Shown here: positions 1 through 7,869 of the stretch, piece by piece
Layout: each line of letters begins with the position of its first letter
Position numbering within the stretch: the stretch's first letter is position 1
Source of the DNA: Planctomycetota bacterium
Lineage (GTDB): Bacteria; Planctomycetota; UBA1135; GCA-002686595
Direction of reading: 5' to 3'
Assembly (NCBI GenBank): GCA_016712565.1
Contig: JADJQU010000007.1
Location: 1-14,673, forward strand
DNA: 14,673 bases
Position numbers and translations under genes: made by a program
The notes under the pieces: model-generated
Database searches by the model: none
Told to the model about the DNA's origin: nothing
What the model saw: only the letters and a program-made list of their open reading frames with translations

Positions 1-265
1 GGCACGCGGTCGGCGCCCCAGTGGCGACGCTGCGGCCGGAGGAGGAGATCGCGCGGCGGGGCGCGCGCTGGGCCGGGGCCCGATTGCGGAAAGTCGCGGG
101 CCCATCGGCGTGGGGCCCCCGGGGAACTCCCCAGGCCGGAGCTGCCACCGCGACGGGTGGAGCTTCCGGGCCGCTCCCGGACTTCGGCGCGGAGGCCCCA
201 CCGTGGCGGCGGCACGTCCCTCAAAGTCTGCCGCCTGCCTTGGGGTCGTCGATTCGCGGAAGGGA
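1..265. other. Unassigned left edge, possible 3' end of a plus-strand gene
   Basis: No gene could be identified here. A plus-strand reading frame is open from about position 21 and keeps GC-rich third positions for its first 40 or so codons, so it could be the tail of a gene whose frame is broken. It has no recognisable motif, and beyond 266 it runs antisense to a better supported minus-strand gene. No terminator-like hairpin with a T-tract was seen after the minus-strand stop at 266-268. Confidence 0.3.
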
Positions 266-1440
266 TCAGCCGCCGAGTTGTTTCCGGGCTTCCTCAGCCC
301 AGGTGGACTCCTTGTACTGGCGCATCACGCTGCGGTAGAGCCCCGCGCGGTCGCGACTGGTGTCGTCGCCCAGGAACCCAGGGCCCGACCGGAAGCGAAC
401 ATATTCTTCGAGCGGCAGCGCACCTGCTCGGGGAACAGGACCACCTACGCGCATGTAGTTTTTCACGGCCTCCAGGAAGGTCGGGTTGGCGTCCTTATTG
501 GCCTTCTGCATCTCGATGGCCTTGGCGAACACGCAGTCCCCAAGCCCACGTAGGCTCCCGGCCAGGGTCGCCGCGTCCGGAGGTCGTGGTCGCCGACGAT
601 CTGCTGGAACACCGCCATGGCCTTGCCGAACTCCTTTGCCCCTCGATGCAGGACTCGCCCTCCGCCACCTTGGCGCGGTTGGCGACCATGGGGTAGTTCC
701 TGGCACGGCGGCGCCTGAGATCTCGATCACCTTGGCGCGGCGCTTTGCGGCGCCCAGGGCCGGATCGGAGAGCGCCGCGGCCAGGTCGGCCTCCAGCTCC
801 TGCGCGTAACGGCGGCCCAGGGTCTGGGTCCGGACTACCTTCTGCAGTTCGCCGATCACCGCCAGAGCCTCCTTCTGGCGCTTGGTGTCGTAGAGCACCG
901 TGGCCTAAGGAGGCAGGGCCCCGGGCAGGTAAGGCGAGTCCGGGCTGCTGGCGATCAGAAGATCCGCCGCCTTCCAGCACCGCCTCGCCGTCTCCTCAGG
1001 GATCCGTTGAGGTCCACGAGGCGCTGGAGCGCGTAGGGCAAGGCCCACTGCATGGACTCCTCTCACGTCGCTGACCTGCGACGCCGACGCAGGTCTCGAA
1101 GATCCCGATTGCACCGGGGATGTCGTTCTCACGGGCCGTCGTGTCGGCCTGGTCGACGAGCTTCGGCTTTTCTTGAACTCCACTGGCGACCACCGTGTCG
1201 CTGGCGGTGATGGTCTTGGACTTGCTGTCCTGCTTGTAGGTCAACTCCTTCAGGCCCTCGGTGACCACGGTCATGCCCTCCAGGAAACCCTGCCGTCGGC
1301 CAGGGTGATCGTGTCCGGAAAGGCGCGGCCGGCGAGCAGCACCCCACGGCGACCAGGGGGCGAGGGGGAGGAACAGTCGGTGGTATTGGAGGGCTTGCGG
1401 GGCTGGAGGGGGCGGGTCGGGGTGTCCAGGGCGACTCGCC
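266..1440 (-). CDS. Exported TPR-like protein (frameshifted)
   Basis: Stitched across at least five frame changes, this reads as one protein of roughly 380 residues. A hydrophobic N-terminal stretch (about 1380-1330) looks like a signal peptide. It is followed by a short segment with DTITLADGR and FLEGMTVVTEGLKELTYK, then alpha-helical repeats rich in Ala, Leu and Glu, including KEALAVIGELQKVV, AQELEADLAAALSD and FLEAVKNYMRV. It ends in YKESTWAEEARKQLGG and a TGA at 266-268. The pattern fits tetratricopeptide-like exported proteins common in planctomycetes; such proteins mostly act as scaffolds, and no enzymatic motif is visible. The start is not resolved: no good ATG lies in frame with the signal-like stretch, so 1440 is approximate. 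It is the last gene of the minus-strand cluster. Frame continuity and the stop are well supported, while the specific function is unknown. Confidence 0.6.
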
Positions 1441-1682
1441 ACCTACCGTCACGGGGACCAGTCATCTGACCGGGGGCACCCGGCGGCCGCTGGAGCAGCG
1501 GGCGGGGGCGAGGAGGATACGGGGGTGTCGAAGAGCTGTCAAAGAAAGCGTGCCATGAGCTCCGGGCGCTCCACGGGCACCGTGGGGCCCCAGCGGCCGG
1601 GCGGAGCCGGTCTGCCGGGACCTGGGGAGCTTGGGGAAGGCCGGCTCCCACGGCCTGAGGGGCCTGAGGGGCCTGAGGGGCC
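1441..1682. other. Spacer between TPR-like and XdhC genes
   Basis: About 240 bp separate the XdhC stop from the TPR-like gene. Every frame reads as low-complexity Pro/Arg/Gly-rich translation with no family motif. It may hold the true 5' end or promoter of the TPR-like gene, and it contains most of a short tandem repeat. No convincing promoter or terminator was seen. Confidence 0.4.
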
Positions 1683-1687
1683 TTACG
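1652..1687. repeat. 9-bp tandem repeat (GGCCTGAGG), three copies plus one degenerate
   Basis: GGCCTGAGG occurs three times in direct succession (1652-1660, 1661-1669, 1670-1678) and is followed by a degenerate fourth unit GGCCTTACG (1679-1687). The unit is a multiple of three, so a reading frame across it would gain or lose whole tripeptides. The last unit contains the TAA stop of the XdhC gene (minus strand, 1683-1685). It is best seen as a local slippage repeat. Confidence 0.75.
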
Positions 1688-2492
1688 GGGGCGGCCACGG
1701 GTGCCAGTGGGCCGGAGCTCCCCGGCGCACCAGGGTCAACTCGGCGACCACGCTGACGGCGATCTCTCGTGGCTGCGGGGCGCCGATGGGCAGGCCCATG
1801 GGCGTGCGCACCTGGGGCCGTGAAGCGCGGCGTCCACCCCCGCCTGGGCGAGCTTCTCGAACAATTGACCTTCTTCGCCCGCGACCCGATCATGCCGAGA
1901 TAGCGCGGGCGCAGCGCGCGGCGTGCAGGGCCCGCAGCACCTCCTCATCCCGGTCGTGGCCCCGCAGGCGATCAGATACTGCCCCTGGGCGGGAGCGATG
2001 CGGCGATTCAGCTCCTCGAAGGGCGCTGCGCAGGTCCCATGGGCGTCGGGGTGGCGCTGGCGAGGCGAAACTCCCCCCGGTCGTCGGCCACACGGTGACG
2101 TGGAAGCCTAGTTCCGGGCGAGCGAAAGCGATGGCGGCGCTGACGTGCCCGCCGCCGAAGAGCACCAGGCGAGGTTCGACGACGGGCTCCACGAAGATCT
2201 CCAGTCGGTCCGTCGCAGAGGAGGCCGGAATCGGGGTAGTCGCGTTCGTTGAGGGCGAAGGCCGCGTGCGCGGCAGCTCGTCCCCATGGCGCCGAGGGCC
2301 GCCTTCCAGGACCTCGGCCTCCAGGCACGCCGCCCACGGTGCCGAGGAACGAGCCGCCGGCCCGCACCAGCATCTTCATGGTCGTCTTGCCGGGCGTCGA
2401 GCCCCGCGGTCTTGACGATGGTGCACAGGGCGCAGGGTTTCCCAGGCGCTGCAAGCGCACGATCTCCTCGAACAAATTCCCCGGCCGCTCAC
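1683..2492 (-). CDS. xdhC: XdhC/CoxI-family molybdoenzyme accessory protein (frameshifted)
   Basis: The family inserts or protects sulfurated molybdenum cofactor for xanthine-dehydrogenase-type enzymes. About 269 codons contain the family hallmarks in order, spread over several frames: NLFEEIVRLQRLG, then STPGKTTMKMLV and GTVGG of the N-terminal XdhC_CoxI domain; RLVLFGGGHVSAAIA and LGFHVTVW of the C-terminal Rossmann domain; GHDRDEEVLRALHA; MIGSRAKK; and a tail reading MGLPIGA-type and VAELTLVRRG. The GTG at 2492-2490 overlaps the stop of the upstream DJ-1 gene as GTGA, suggesting translational coupling; one extra base is needed to join it to the NLFEEI frame. The TAA is at 1683-1685. No molybdopterin dehydrogenase subunit is visible in this window, so its client enzyme is unknown. 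Family assignment is strong; the exact residue sequence is not. Confidence 0.8.
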
Positions 2493-3025
2493 CGGCGGTG
2501 GACCATGGCCCGGGCCAGTTCGGCGGCGCGTTCCGGACCCACCAGCAAGGAGGCGAGTTCCAGGCGAGTCGAGCGCGCCCACGCCCCGGCTGTGACGATG
2601 GAGCCAGAGCGCACCACGGCCGCATCGGGAGCACCCGCCCGGACGAGCTGCGCGCACGCTGGCGGGGGAAGTGACGCGCCGGCCGCCAGCACGCCCGTCG
2701 GCCAGCACCGAGGCGCCGCGCAGATGGCCCCACGGTCTTGCCGCGGGCGGCGAAGTCGCGCACCCAGGGCCAGCACCCGCGGATCGGCGGTCAGGTTCCG
2801 GGTGCCGGGCTGGCCCCCGGCAGCACCAGGATCGAACCCGGCGCCGTCGACGGCCGCGAGCTCGGCGTCCGCCGCCACGGAAAATGCCGTGGCGCCCCCG
2901 CACGGGGCCGGTCCCCAGGCTCGCCAGACACTCGGCCCCGGCGCGCCGCAGCACGTCCACGACCGTCACGGCTTCGACCTCCTCGAAGCCCAGGGCGAGC
3001 AGGACCAGCACGCGGGCGTGACCAT
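2489..3025 (-). CDS. DJ-1/PfpI (ThiJ) family protein (frameshifted)
   Basis: The stitched product is about 178 residues, the usual size for the bacterial DJ-1/YajL group. From ATG at 3025-3023 it reads MVTP followed, after one missing base, by VLVLLALGFEEVEAVTVVDV, which includes the conserved Glu after the first strand. It continues with AGFDPGAAGGQPGTRNL-type sequence and the nucleophile elbow GAICAAP carrying the conserved Cys. Further on are GVLAAG/RRVTSP and PDAAVVRSGSIVTA, and the C-terminal helix ELASLLVGPERAAELARAM ends at TGA 2491-2489. Members are linked to glyoxal/protein repair, chaperone or amidase-like activities; which one applies here cannot be told. It overlaps the XdhC gene by four bases. 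At least four frame changes are needed. Confidence 0.8.
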
Positions 3026-3059
3026 GGGCCCACCAGTCTGGCGTGACTGGGACCCGTAG

Positions 3060-3468
3060 ACCGTCCAGGGGCCGAGGGCTCGCGCCCCGCGCCCCTGCCC
3101 CATGGAGACACCTGTGCCGCGACCGGTACTGTCAGCGCCTGCCTGCTGGCCGGCTGTGCCGCTACGACGGCCGCGAGAATCGCGACCGCGTGCTCGAGGC
3201 GGAACTTCGCGGAGCGCGGCGAAACGGCCGTCTCCTTTGTCCCGAGGAGCACGGCGTCGTTCGGCACGCCGCGGCCGCCCGCCTGGCTGGAGAAGTCGGG
3301 CGCCGACGCGGTGCTCGACGGCGGAGCGCGTACTCACCGGGGAGGGCCGCGACGTGACGGCGGGAGTTCCTGCGCGGCCCGCGGGGCCCCGGAGCTGTGC
3401 CGCCTCCAGGGCATCCAGCGCGCCCATTTGAAGGAGCGTCGCCGTCCTGCGGCGTCCGCCAGACCCAT
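3060..3468 (-). CDS. Unidentified minus-strand ORF (frameshifted, low confidence)
   Basis: Between the peptidase-like gene and the DJ-1 gene, the minus strand holds stretches with coding-like codon use (mostly G/C third positions, mixed residues): ALDALEAAQLRGPAGRAG near 3430-3375, and VPNDAVLLGTKETAVSPRS followed by AKFRLEHAVAILAAVV near 3270-3165. The two lie in different frames, so at least one indel is required. An ATG at 3468-3466 could be the start. No stop can be assigned before the DJ-1 start. I do not recognise the family. It may be a small protein of 110-140 residues co-transcribed with its neighbours. Confidence 0.3.
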
Positions 3469-3555
3469 GCCGCGGGGCGGCTGAGGACGGACGGGGACTC
3501 ACGGCGCGGCTGTTGCAGCGCGGGGCATCGACTGCCGGGGTACTGAAGGCCGGCG

Positions 3556-4777
3556 CTAGGGGGCCGGTGCCAGGGGAGGCGCCAGGGGCTGGCGCCGGGG
3601 GCCGTGCCCGTGGCTCAGCGCCTGGCCCAGGCGCGCCAGGAGGCGTCCAGCTCGGCGGCGTCCAGCCGAAGAGCTCCCGCAACCCGTTGCGCCGCAGGTC
3701 CTCCAGGTTCTGCCGTTGGGAACGCCCCAGGCGTCCAATTGCCCTTCACGAGCCCCAGGAACTCCGCGAAACCTGTCGGGCCCGGTCTCCATCAGGAAGC
3801 GCACCTTCGACCAGGCGACGATGTTGGCGTCCATGTCGAGCTCGGCGAACTCCTTCGCGTGCAGGAGATCGGCCAGCGAACGGTCCTTGCCCGAGAGCAC
3901 GAGCTGCCGCGCCGCCTTCTTCCAACCGGGCGGCCCGCTGGTGTCCCGCAGGCCGCCCTCCTCGCCGTCCGTGGTGTTCGACTCCGGGTCGATCTCCTTC
4001 TCGACGGCGTGGGCGAGTCTCGTCGAGCCAGATCGGCGGATCGTAGTTGGAAGGCCGTTGTAGGCGCAGAAGAAAAAGTGGCTCAGGTTGGGGCCACGTG
4101 GGGAAGAGCTAGGGGTCCTGGCGCAGGTCCGGGTCCTCCGCAGGCACCGAGGCGATCAGCTTGTGATGCCCTTGAAGTGCCAGCGCAGCGAATCCGTGAC
4201 CCCGCGCCGAAAGGACTGCGAGAACGGCACGTGCGTCGCGCGCACGTTGTGGATCGACGAGACCTGAACTTGTCCTTCGCTTCAGGAAGGCCGTTGCCCG
4301 CGTAGCGCCCCTGGGCCTGGCGTTCGGCCGGAAAATCGGCGTCCGTGACCTGGAGCAGCTTCTGGAAGCGCGCATACAGTCCTCGCCGCGCATGGCGAAC
4401 AGGCGGCCTGAGGAACGGATCGAGCTTTTCGCCTTCTCCGGGACCGGGTAGAAGAGACGCAGGCGCGTGAGTTCCGCTTCGACGCGCGGCTTATCCTTCA
4501 GGTCCACGGCGCAGGGCCCCAGGTTCGAGGTCAAGCGCAGGTGCGCCGTCTCCAGAAACACCACAGGACGTGGGCAGGTCCGACGATTTTCGATGCCCTT
4601 GGGCCTGATCGATCGGACCGTGGACACCGACTCCCGCGGTAGCCATCAGCGCCGGGTCGTTCTTGCACTCCACGGCAAACCTCGACCGCGGCCGCCTTCT
4701 GGGGGCGAGCGACAAGGCGGCGATCACGAGGCAGGCTCCCGCGAACCTCGCCCTGCCCGCGCTCAGGACCGCCCCAC
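3556..4777 (-). CDS. Exported peptidase-MA-like (DUF1570-type) planctomycete protein (frameshifted)
   Basis: About 400 residues after stitching. A hydrophobic N-terminal segment (AGACLVIAALSLAP, near 4735-4700) suggests export. It is followed by CKNDPALMATAGV and then FLETAHLRLTSNLGPCAVDL with KPRVEAELTRLRLFYP, a layout typical of planctomycete proteins related to peptidase MA-like/DUF1570 gluzincins. The core reads LFPHV, then PNLSHFFFCAYNGL, then NYDPPIWLDE and LAHAVEKEIDPESN, corresponding to the helix and third-ligand Glu region of gluzincins. The C-terminal part (SLADLLHAKEFAELD, AWSKVRFLMETGPDRF, ELFGWTPAELDASWRAWAR) ends at TAG 3558-3556. A canonical HExxH cannot be read. The start is uncertain: GTG at 4777 is one base out of phase, and GTG at 4727 is in phase but leaves a short signal. 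It heads the minus-strand cluster. Confidence 0.6.
3578..3596. repeat. Perfect 8-bp hairpin near end of peptidase-like gene
   Basis: GGCGCCAG, loop GGG, CTGGCGCC forms a perfect GC-rich inverted repeat about 20 bp inside the minus-strand stop at 3556. No T-tract follows on the minus strand, and it lies in codons for a Pro/Ala/Leu-rich tail, so a terminator role is possible but not established. Confidence 0.35.
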
Positions 4778-4868
4778 TACGCCAAGTTCATCTTGGATCC
4801 GGCGAGCTTCTAGCGACTGGCCTCCGCCGCTGTGCCCGGCAGGCGTGCTAGCCTGGGCGAAGGCCGCC
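4778..4868. promoter_or_regulatory. Divergent intergenic spacer
   Basis: About 90 bp lie between the head of the minus-strand cluster and the plus-strand transporter gene, so promoters for both directions are expected here. GAAGG at 4859-4863 sits 5 bp before the GTG at 4869 and could serve as a ribosome binding site. No convincing -35/-10 pair was recognised. The boundary on the minus side depends on the uncertain start of the peptidase-like gene. Confidence 0.35.
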
Positions 4869-6164
4869 GTGAACCCCTTCGTGCGACGCTCTCGGTGGAC
4901 GTGCGCCGCGGCGGAGCGTCGGCATCGTCAATGGCTGGTCGCGGCCGCCGCGCTCTTCTTCTGCCTGCTGGCGCCAACTACATCTGCGGCCCCTGCGACG
5001 AGCTGGGCGTCCGCGGCGGCGGGCCGAGAACCTGCCTGGGGCTGTACACGGCACGCTGGTGGCGACCCTGGTGGTCAGCGCCGCCGTTCGCCTGGCTGGT
5101 GTCTCGCACGCACCGACGGCGCTTCATCTCCGTCACCTGACCAGCCTGTTCGCGCTGAGCCTGGTGGGCTTCTTCGCGATCATCCAGGGCGAGGACATCG
5201 AGGAATCGGTGGCGAGCACACCTGTTTCATGTGGTTGAGCACGGTCAACCTGCTGATCGTCTCGCCCTTTCTGGGGCTTCATGGGCGATGTTCGCGGCCA
5301 ACGAACAGGCGAAGCGCATGTACGGCCTGATCGGCGGGCGGAACCCTGGGGCGATCGCGGCTCCCAGGTCGACGAGCTGGCTGATGCGCGGAGCCCGGAC
5401 TACCCCGATCCGGCGACCCTGCTGCTGCTCGCCGCGCGCTGCTGGAGGTCTGCGTGCAGACGATGGCGTGGATCGCAGGCGCGCGCTCCGCCGGCGCCCT
5501 CCGAACCGCTTCGGTGCGAGCCCCAGGCAGGTCCGACACGCGGACGGGCATGCGACTGGTGCGCCAGAAGCCCTACCTGAAGATCCTGTGCATCTACATG
5601 ATTTTGCAGACGATCTGCGCCACCTTCTTCTACACCAGCAGGCGACATCGTCCACGCGAAGATGTCCGACCGCGCCGCGCACGGCGCTTCTTCGCCGACA
5701 TCAACTTCTGGGTCAACGATCAGCCTGACGCTGTGCAGGTGCTGTTCACCGGCAACCTGCTGGCTGGGAGTCACGTCCGATGCTGCTGGCCTTGCCTTTG
5801 TTCGGCGTGGCGGGACTCACAGCCCTGGCTTCGGCGGGCACCGCTCTCGATCCGCAGTCGATGACGATCCACGCGCGCCTGCGAGTACGGACCGCCAAGC
5901 CCGGCGCGCGAGACGCTCCACACCGTGGTGTCGCGCGACGAGAAGTACCAGGCCAAGAGCTTCATCGACACCTTCGTCTACCGCGGCGGCGACATGCCCG
6001 GCGGGTTCTTCTCCACGGCCTCAGGCTGATGCTCGGCCAGGGCGGCATGGCCTGGGTCGGTGCCAGACCGCGGGTGCCCGGACTGCGGCCGCTGGTACGC
6101 TGGCCGCCGGCAGGAGGCCCTGGCGGACGGGCCCCGAAGGCCCAGGAAAAGCTTCCACGGCTGA
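4869..6164 (+). CDS. Tlc/NTP-transporter-like (MFS-type) membrane protein (frameshifted)
   Basis: The stitched product of about 430 residues matches the ATP/ADP translocase-like (Tlc, PF03219-type) transporters. Segments in order: VNPFVRR; WLVAAAALFFCLLA; NYICGPCDELGVRGG, corresponding to the family's RDELG region; TLVATLVVSA; LFALSLVGFFAIIQGEDIEE; FMWLSTVNLLIVSPF; ANEQAKRMYGLIGG, the conserved QAKR-[LM]-[FY]-G motif; KPYLKILCIYMILQTICATF; ADINFWVN; LPLFGVAGLTALASAGTA; then SRDEKYQAKSFIDTFVYRGG, the signature near the last helices; and a basic tail ending at TGA 6162-6164. Multiple hydrophobic segments place it in the inner membrane. Known members exchange nucleotides in chlamydiae, rickettsiae and plastids; free-living relatives have undetermined substrates. 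The GTG start at 4869 follows a GAAGG. At least ten frame changes interrupt it. Confidence 0.75.
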
Positions 6165-6193
6165 CGGGACCCAGCGGCTGGAATCCCCGGACG

Positions 6194-6214
6194 GGCGGGT
6201 CTAGTCAGCCCGCC
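6194..6214. repeat. Inverted repeat directly before rhomboid start
   Basis: GGCGGG (6194-6199) and CCCGCC (6209-6214) flank a 9-nt loop in the 50-bp spacer between transporter and rhomboid genes, and the right arm touches the ATG at 6215. It could act as a weak intercistronic hairpin or mask the start. The stem is short for such GC-rich DNA, so chance is plausible. Confidence 0.3.
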
Positions 6215-7160
6215 ATGCTCCCAGACCACGGACGGTTTCGCGGTGGAGCCCGCGGATCCGGACGACCTGAGTTGCCGCAGTGGGTCGAACTGCGCCGCAC
6301 GCGCGACCGGCGGCTGGCGCAGCAGCTCGCGCTGGTGCTGGCCTCGATGAACGTCGAGCACGGGCTGTTCCAGCAGCGTGGCGAGATGGTGCTGATTGTC
6401 CACGGCGAGGACGCGCTGCGGGCCGCCGACGAGTCGAGCGCTACGAGCGCGAAAACGCCAACTGGCCGCCCCGCGGCGAGGCCCTGGGCAACCTGTCCGA
6501 GGGCCTGATCGGCGTCTTCGGCTGGGCGGCGATCCTGGGCACGGTGGAACTGCTCTCGCGCACCCAGGCCATGGGCCTGGACTGGATCCAGAGGGGCCGC
6601 GGAGTCGCCAGCCGCGAGCTGGACGGCGAGGTCTGGCGCGCGATCACGGGCCTGTCGCTGCACCTGGACCTGCCCCACTTCCTCTCGAATCTGGCCTTCG
6701 GCGCCTTGTTCACGCTCCTGGTCTGCGAGCTGATCGGCGCGGGCCTGGGCCTCAGCCTGATCTTCGCCTCGGGAGCCCTGGGAAACCTGCTGAACTCCCT
6801 GCTGCAGCCCGGCGAGCACGCCTCCATCGGAGCCTCGACCGCCGTGTTCGCGGCCCCTGGGCCTCTTGGTGCCAATGGCGGCGCCGCGACCAACTGCGCC
6901 AGGGCCGCTTCCGCCGCTGGGCCCCGCTGTTCGCCGGCGCCTTCCTGCTGGCGAGCCTGGGGCTCACGCCCGACACCCGCGAGACCGCGGTGCGCGCGGT
7001 GGACTACGGCGCCCACGCCACGGGCTTCCTCGCCGGCGCCCTGGCGGGCTACGGGGCGAGCCTGTTCCGCGTGCGGCAGCTCGCGCGCCCCGCCCTGCAG
7101 ACCTCGGCCCTGGTGCTGGCGCCGCTGTTGTTCATCCTGGCCTGGTCGTTCGCCCTCTGA
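6215..7160 (+). CDS. Rhomboid-family intramembrane serine protease (frameshifted)
   Basis: About 315 residues after stitching. The soluble N-terminal part (WVELRRTRDRRLAQQLALVL, EMVLIVHGEDALRAADE, ERYERENANWPPR) resembles the cytosolic domain of planctomycete rhomboids. The six-helix core follows: GLIGVFGWAAILGTVELLS; EVWRAITGLSLHLDLPHFLSN, where the H-x5-H-x-x-N-like segment lies in the region that forms the oxyanion/active-site helix; LVCELIGAGLGLSLIFA; and IGASTAVFAA, which carries the catalytic Ser of the GxSx motif. The catalytic His is in DYGAHATGFLAG, and the protein ends in LVLAPLLFILAWSFAL with TGA at 7158-7160. Rhomboids cleave transmembrane substrates within the membrane; the substrate here is unknown. 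Frame changes lie near 6430 and at two points in 6855-6885, with possibly one near the N-terminus. The ATG at 6215 is tentative. It is 34 bp upstream of the AlbA_2 gene. Confidence 0.85.
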
Positions 7161-7194
7161 GTAGGGCCGCTATCCTGGGCGCAGCACCCGGGCC

Positions 7195-7851
7195 ATGCCG
7201 CCGACCTTCGACGACCAGGACGAACTGCGCGCCGCGATCCTCGAAGGCGAGGGCCGCCAGGTGGAGTTCAAGCGCGGCCTGCCCAGCGACGCCAAGGTGG
7301 CGCGCAGCCTGTGCGCCTTCGCCAACACGCGCGGCGGTCTGTTGTTCATCGGCGTGGGCGACCGGGGCGAGTTGGAGGGCGCGCCGCACCCCGAGGAAAC
7401 GGCGAGGAAGCTCGTCGAAATCGCCCGCCGCAGGATCCTGCCGCCGATCGAGCCGCGCATCGCGGTGACTTCGATCGACGGCGTGCGCCTGGTCGTCGCG
7501 CGCGTCGCCGCCTCGCGCTCGCGGCCCCATGCGGTGCTCCACGAGCACGAGCCCGAGGAGGTCGTGGTGCGCTCGGGCTCCTCGAATCGCGTGGCCTCGC
7601 GGCAGACGCTCGCGGCGTTGAAGAACGGCCGCGGCTCGCGCTCGAAGTTGGATGCGTTCGAGAAGAGCGTCCTGGAGTTCGTCGAGAGCCACGCCACCAA
7701 GGACCCCAACGGCGGCGCCACCGTGGCCGAGTTCGCCCGCGGCCGCAACGTCGGCGTCCAGCGCGCCCGCCGGGCCTTCACGCGCCTGGAGCGCGAGGGT
7801 TTCCTGATCGGCGTGGGTCTGGGCCAGGGCCGCCGGTACCAGGCGGCCTGA
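7195..7851 (+). CDS. AlbA_2-domain putative DNA-binding protein with C-terminal winged-helix-like region
   Basis: An uninterrupted 218-codon gene, ATG to TGA. Residues about 10-140 fit the AlbA_2 (Schlafen AlbA_2, PF04326) fold: VEFKRGL at 23-29 with the conserved E-F-K, LCAFANTRGG at 39-48, and IGVGDRG at 52-58. A strand-rich part with EPRIAVTSIDGVRLVVARV and EEVVVRSGSSNRVASRQTL follows. The last 65 residues (FEKSVLEFVESH, VAEFARGRNVGVQRARRAF, LEREGFLIGVG) look like a winged helix. Such proteins are usually considered DNA- or nucleic-acid-binding regulators; the target is unknown. It starts 34 bp after the rhomboid stop, so co-transcription is likely, and it is convergent with uvrD at 5 bp. 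This is one of only two genes in the window without any frame change. Confidence 0.9.
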   Translation: MPPTFDDQDELRAAILEGEGRQVEFKRGLPSDAKVARSLCAFANTRGGLLFIGVGDRGELEGAPHPEETARKLVEIARRRILPPIEPRIAVTSIDGVRLVVARVAASRSRPHAVLHEHEPEEVVVRSGSSNRVASRQTLAALKNGRGSRSKLDAFEKSVLEFVESHATKDPNGGATVAEFARGRNVGVQRARRAFTRLEREGFLIGVGLGQGRRYQAA

Positions 7852-7869
7852 GCCCCTCAGGCGCCGCTG
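7840..7869. terminator. Candidate bidirectional terminator hairpin spanning two stop codons
   Basis: GCCTGAG (7846-7852), loop CCC, CTCAGGC (7856-7862) is a perfect 7-bp stem. With one bulged base it extends outward (7840-7845 with 7863-7869) to about a dozen pairs. The TGA of the AlbA_2 gene (7849-7851) is partly in the left arm and the TGA of uvrD (7859-7857, minus) is in the right arm. The convergent position and symmetry fit a shared transcription terminator. No T-tract follows on either strand, so an intrinsic terminator is not proven. Confidence 0.5.

Noticed and set aside
1525..2415. Long open plus-strand frame of nearly 300 codons
   Set aside because: It is antisense to the XdhC gene, whose motifs are unmistakable, and shows low-complexity Arg/Gly/Pro composition.
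3106..3480. Plus-strand frame with a lipobox-like ACLLAGCAATTA segment
   Set aside because: It is antisense to minus-strand frames with better codon use, has no suitable start or ribosome binding site, and breaks the uniform minus orientation of the cluster.
4869..6164. Programmed frameshifting as an explanation of the transporter gene
   Set aside because: There are far too many switches, in both directions and without slippery sites or fixed spacing; sequence error is simpler.
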